NCBI GenBank assembly: GCA_038239195.1
Contig: JBBSEZ010000462.1
Span: 1 to 7,791, forward strand
Direction of reading: 5' to 3'
Origin: JBBSEZ01 sp038239195
Lineage (GTDB): Bacteria; Planctomycetota; Planctomycetia; Gemmatales; Gemmataceae
DNA length: 7,791 bases
Below the pieces are notes generated by a model that ran no database searches, had not been told where the DNA came from, and saw only the letters and a program-made list of their open reading frames with translations. Shown piece after piece: positions 5,287 through 7,791 of this stretch. A program made the position numbers and the translations under genes. Position 1 is the first letter of the stretch; the number at the start of each line of letters is the position of its first letter.

Positions 5287-7635
5287 TCACTCCTTGTTCA
5301 CCACCTCGTCCAGGTTCAGTATTAACGTCGCCAGCCCCGTCCACGCCGCCACCTCCACCGCGTCCAGCCCCGGCTTGCGCGGCATCTCGCCGATGGCGAG
5401 CAACTTCGCCGCCGCAGCCTTGTCTGTCCGATACTGGCCCCGCAAGCGCGTGAGCGCCCGCGTCAGCACGGCGGCCTCCCTGACATTCGGCTTGCGAGCC
5501 GTCGCCAACTCGAACAGCCATTCGCCGCGCTGGGCGGGGCTCGTTCCGCCCTCGGTCAGCACGCGCTCCGCCAGCACGCGCGCCGCCTCCACGTAAGTCG
5601 GGTCGTTCATCAGCACCAGCGCCTGGAGGGGCGTGTTGGTGCGCGGCGGCTTGACGCTGCACACCTGGCGGGCGCTGGTGTCGAACATCGTGGTCGGGCC
5701 GACGGTCCGGCGCCAGAAGGTGTAGAGGCTGCGGCGGTACAGGCCTTCGCCCTTGTCCTGCTGGTAGCGCACCTGGCCGAAGGTCATCTCCTCCCAGACC
5801 CCCGCCGGCTGATAGGGCCTCGTCGGCGGCCCGCCCAGGCGCTCGACGAGCAGCCCGCTCAGGGCCAGCGCCTGGTCGCGGAGGGCGAACGACGACAGCC
5901 GGTAGCGCGGGCCGCGCGCCAGGAGAAGATTGTTCGGGTCGCGAGCCCTCGAAGTCGCTGCGACGCGCGACGATTGCCGGTAGGTGGCGCTCGTCGCGAT
6001 CAGCCGGTGGAGCGCCTTCACGTCCCAGCCGTTGCTCGCGAGCTCGACGGCGAGCCAGTCGAGCAGTTCGGGGTGCGTCGGCAGCTTGCCCTGGGTGCCG
6101 AAGTCCTCGGTCGTCTGCACCAGCCCGTTCCCGAAGAACTGCTGCCAGTGGCGATTGACCGTCACGCGAGCCGTCAGCGGGTTGCCCGGATCGGCGAGCC
6201 ACCGCGCCAGCCCGAGCCGGTTGGGCGGGGCGCCCTTCGGCAGAGGAGGAAGCGCGGCCGGCGTTCCCGGGCCGACCTTCTCGCCGTACTTGTCGTAGGC
6301 CCCGCGAACGAGGAGGTGCGTGGCGCGCGGGGTCGGGCGCTCCTCCATCACCATCGTCTGGAGGACGGCGCGGTCCACGGCCTCGCGCTGCTTCCGCGTG
6401 GCGTCGCGATGTTTCTGCAGTTCCCCGCGCGTGGTGGCAGACGCCTTGGGGGGAAGTTGTTTCAATTGCCTGTCGAGCGCGGCGAGGTCGCGGTCCAACT
6501 CCGCCAGCCGGCGCGTCTGCTGGGGCGAGGGCAGGCGCAGGACCGGGGCGGCATTTCCGCCGCGATCGACGGAGCCCGACTCGGCGACGTTGTTGAAGTA
6601 GGCGTAGAGCTGGTAATACTCCTTCTGGCTGAACGGGTCGTACTTGTGGTCGTGGCAGCGGGAGCAGGCCAGCGTGAGGCCGAGCCAGACCGTCGCCGTC
6701 GTGTCCACGCGATCGACGACGTAATCGACGCGCGACTCCTCCGGGATGCGGCCGCCCTCGCCGTTGAGCATGTGGTTGCGGTGGAAGCCGCTCGCGATCT
6801 TCTGCGCGGTGGTCGCGCCCGGCAGCAGGTCGCCGGCGAGTTGTTCGACGGTGAACTGGTCGAACGGCTGATTGCGATTGAGCGCGGACAGCACGCCGTC
6901 GCGCCAGGGCCATAGGGTGCGCGTGCGGTCCTGCTGGAAGCCGTTGGAGTCGGCGTAGCGGGCGGCGTCGAGCCATTCCAGCACCATGCGCTCGCCGTAG
7001 CGCGGCGAGGCCAGCAGCCGATCAACCACCCTCTCATACGCATCGGGGGCGCGGTCGTTGAGGAAGCGCTCCACCTCGGTCGGCGTGGGCGGCAGGCCGG
7101 TCAGGTCGAGCGTCACGCGGCGGATCAGCGTCGTCTTCTCGGCCTCGGGAGACGGGGCGACGCCCTCCTTTTCGAGACGCGCGAGGACGAACGCATCGAT
7201 GGGGTTGCGGGGCCAGGCGCGCGACTTCACCGAAGGCGGCTGGGGGCGACTGGGCGGGAGGAGGGCCCAGTGCTTCTGCCAGCGGGCGCCTTGCTCGATC
7301 CATCGGCGAACCAGTTCGATCTGGCGGGGGGTGAGCTTGCGGTGGGCGCCGGGGGGCGGCATCTGCTCGGTTTCGTCGGCGGAGACGATGCGCAGGAACG
7401 CCTCGCTCTGCTCGGGTTTGCCGGGGACGAAGGCTTGCCTTCGGCGGCGCTTGATTTTGGCGCCCTCCTCGGTGTCGAGGCGGAGCCCGGCCTTGCGCTT
7501 GGTGGAGTCGGGGCCGTGGCAGGTGAAGCAGACGTCCGACAAGATCGGCCGAATGTCGCGGTTGAACTCGACGGCAGGGGGCGGCTCGACGGCCGGGACC
7601 AGCGCGGCGAGGAGGAGGAAGGTGCTGGCGGTCAT
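5287..7635 (-). CDS. Planctomycete cytochrome c-like protein with PSCyt1, DUF1549 and DUF1553 domains
   Basis: A 782-residue exported protein. Residues 1-16 or so form a short Sec signal peptide (MTASTFLLLAALVPA). Domain order: PSCyt1 at about 24-125, with heme motif CFTCH (36-40) and 'QMPPPGAH' (91-98), whose Met92 is a candidate axial ligand; DUF1549 at about 144-352, with 'NPIDAFVLARLE', 'LDLTGLPPTP', 'YGERMVLEWLDAARYADSNG' and a second CxxCH, 'CSRCHDHKYDPFS' (324-336); a charged coiled-coil-like linker at about 372-425; and DUF1553 at about 473-735, with 'PLTARVTVNRHWQQFFG', 'HPELLDWLAVEL', 'WDVKALHRLIATSATYRQSS' and 'TNTPLQALVLMNDP'. No LamG or carbohydrate-binding insert is present, which makes it a shorter member of the family. 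The ATG at 7635 is the first after an in-frame stop at 7665-7663; no clear ribosome binding site precedes it. It leads the operon with DUF4058 and DUF1501. Redox or hydrolytic roles have been suggested for such pairs, but none is established. Confidence 0.94.
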   Translation of the reverse strand: MTASTFLLLAALVPAVEPPPAVEFNRDIRPILSDVCFTCHGPDSTKRKAGLRLDTEEGAKIKRRRRQAFVPGKPEQSEAFLRIVSADETEQMPPPGAHRKLTPRQIELVRRWIEQGARWQKHWALLPPSRPQPPSVKSRAWPRNPIDAFVLARLEKEGVAPSPEAEKTTLIRRVTLDLTGLPPTPTEVERFLNDRAPDAYERVVDRLLASPRYGERMVLEWLDAARYADSNGFQQDRTRTLWPWRDGVLSALNRNQPFDQFTVEQLAGDLLPGATTAQKIASGFHRNHMLNGEGGRIPEESRVDYVVDRVDTTATVWLGLTLACSRCHDHKYDPFSQKEYYQLYAYFNNVAESGSVDRGGNAAPVLRLPSPQQTRRLAELDRDLAALDRQLKQLPPKASATTRGELQKHRDATRKQREAVDRAVLQTMVMEERPTPRATHLLVRGAYDKYGEKVGPGTPAALPPLPKGAPPNRLGLARWLADPGNPLTARVTVNRHWQQFFGNGLVQTTEDFGTQGKLPTHPELLDWLAVELASNGWDVKALHRLIATSATYRQSSRVAATSRARDPNNLLLARGPRYRLSSFALRDQALALSGLLVERLGGPPTRPYQPAGVWEEMTFGQVRYQQDKGEGLYRRSLYTFWRRTVGPTTMFDTSARQVCSVKPPRTNTPLQALVLMNDPTYVEAARVLAERVLTEGGTSPAQRGEWLFELATARKPNVREAAVLTRALTRLRGQYRTDKAAAAKLLAIGEMPRKPGLDAVEVAAWTGLATLILNLDEVVNKE
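5290..5295 (-). promoter_or_regulatory. Shine-Dalgarno sequence of the DUF4058 gene
   Basis: AAGGAG on the minus strand, 6 bases before the ATG at 5283, built into the last codons (Asn-Lys-Glu) of the PSCyt gene. Its near-ideal spacing fixes the DUF4058 start and supports co-translation on one message with the upstream gene. Confidence 0.7.
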
Positions 7636-7664
7636 GCGGCGGTCTCGGGTGGGAGGGCGCTTCT

Positions 7665-7694
7665 ATCGTACCGGCGCGTTGCCCGCAGCGCCAA
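7665..7694 (-). promoter_or_regulatory. Candidate sigma70-type promoter before the PSCyt gene
   Basis: On the minus strand TTGGCG (7694-7689) and TACGAT (7670-7665) are separated by 18 bases, each matching the -35 or -10 consensus at 4 of 6 positions. The -10 ends 29 bases before the ATG, giving a short leader. It is the only such pair I found upstream of the first gene, but planctomycete promoters are poorly defined and a match this loose is expected by chance in some places. Confidence 0.25.
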
Positions 7695-7763
7695 GCGGCA
7701 AAGATGCAGGGATGGCCTGGGGGTGGGGCCAAAGATCCGGGAGCGCGGATCGCCAAGCCGCAA
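7689..7763. repeat. Pair of imperfect 13-bp direct repeats upstream of the PSCyt gene
   Basis: CGCCAAGCGGCAA at 7689-7701 and CGCCAAGCCGCAA at 7751-7763 differ at one position in 13 and start 62 bases apart. The left copy overlaps the candidate -35 box. They may be binding sites for a regulator, remnants of a dispersed genomic repeat, or chance in GC-rich DNA. The other bases of 7636-7791 show no gene I can support. Confidence 0.35.
7734..7751. repeat. Short inverted repeat (6-bp stem, 6-base loop)
   Basis: GATCCG at 7734-7739 and CGGATC at 7746-7751 are perfect inverted copies around GGAGCG. The hairpin is compact and lies between genes, upstream of the PSCyt promoter region. No T-run follows on either strand, so it is not a convincing intrinsic terminator; it could be an operator or part of a leader or gene-end structure. 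Confidence 0.4.
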
Positions 7764-7791
7764 GCGGAATTGTGCCGGGGCCCGCCGCTTG
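7761..7791. repeat. Inverted repeat reaching the right edge
   Basis: CAAGCGG at 7761-7767 is matched by CCGCTTG at 7785-7791 with a 17-base spacer. The left arm is itself within the near-palindrome CCGCAAGCGG (7758-7767). The right arm ends at the window edge, so the stem may be longer (the left side would continue GCC). It could be the end-of-gene stem-loop of whatever lies further right; no T-run is visible within the window. Confidence 0.35.

Noticed and set aside
5246..6976. 576-residue minus-strand open frame inside the PSCyt gene
   Set aside because: Arg/Ala/Pro-rich out-of-frame translation of the PSCyt/DUF1549/DUF1553 gene; the real frame carries all the domain motifs.

Overview
The window looks like a chromosomal piece from a high-GC planctomycete, probably of the Gemmataceae type. 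The main reason is a PSCyt1/DUF1549/DUF1553 protein next to a Tat-exported DUF1501 protein, a pairing that is greatly expanded in Planctomycetes. A DUF4058 gene and secreted HEAT-repeat proteins fit the same picture. The assignment rests on gene content read by eye, not on a database search.

All six genes lie on the minus strand, so transcription runs from the right edge to the left, and all five visible stop codons are TGA. From right to left: about 156 bases of upstream DNA with short inverted and direct repeats and a weak candidate promoter; the PSCyt/DUF1549/DUF1553 gene (7635-5287); a DUF4058 gene 3 bases downstream (5283-4459); the DUF1501 gene 10 bases further on (4448-2982). After an 85-base gap comes a papain-like (C39-like) cysteine peptidase fold gene (2896 or 2827 to 2381). 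Ten bases later is a 148-residue unknown (2370-1924), joined by a 4-base ATGA overlap to a secreted 14-unit HEAT-repeat gene (1927-467). A second secreted HEAT-repeat gene follows after 107 bases (359-1) and runs off the left edge. No gap exceeds 300 bases, and I saw no tRNA, rRNA, CRISPR array or insertion sequence.

The genes form two tight groups: PSCyt, DUF4058 and DUF1501 (envelope proteins of unknown process plus a possible nuclease-fold protein), and papain-like, small unknown and HEAT. The most interesting points are the two-gene papain-like/small-protein cassette, whose order and size suit a toxin or effector with an immunity or regulatory partner; the DUF4058 gene wedged between two genes that usually adjoin, with Uma2-like PD-(D/E)XK motifs; and a lower GC content of these three genes than their neighbours in hand-counted samples, which suggests a mosaic locus.
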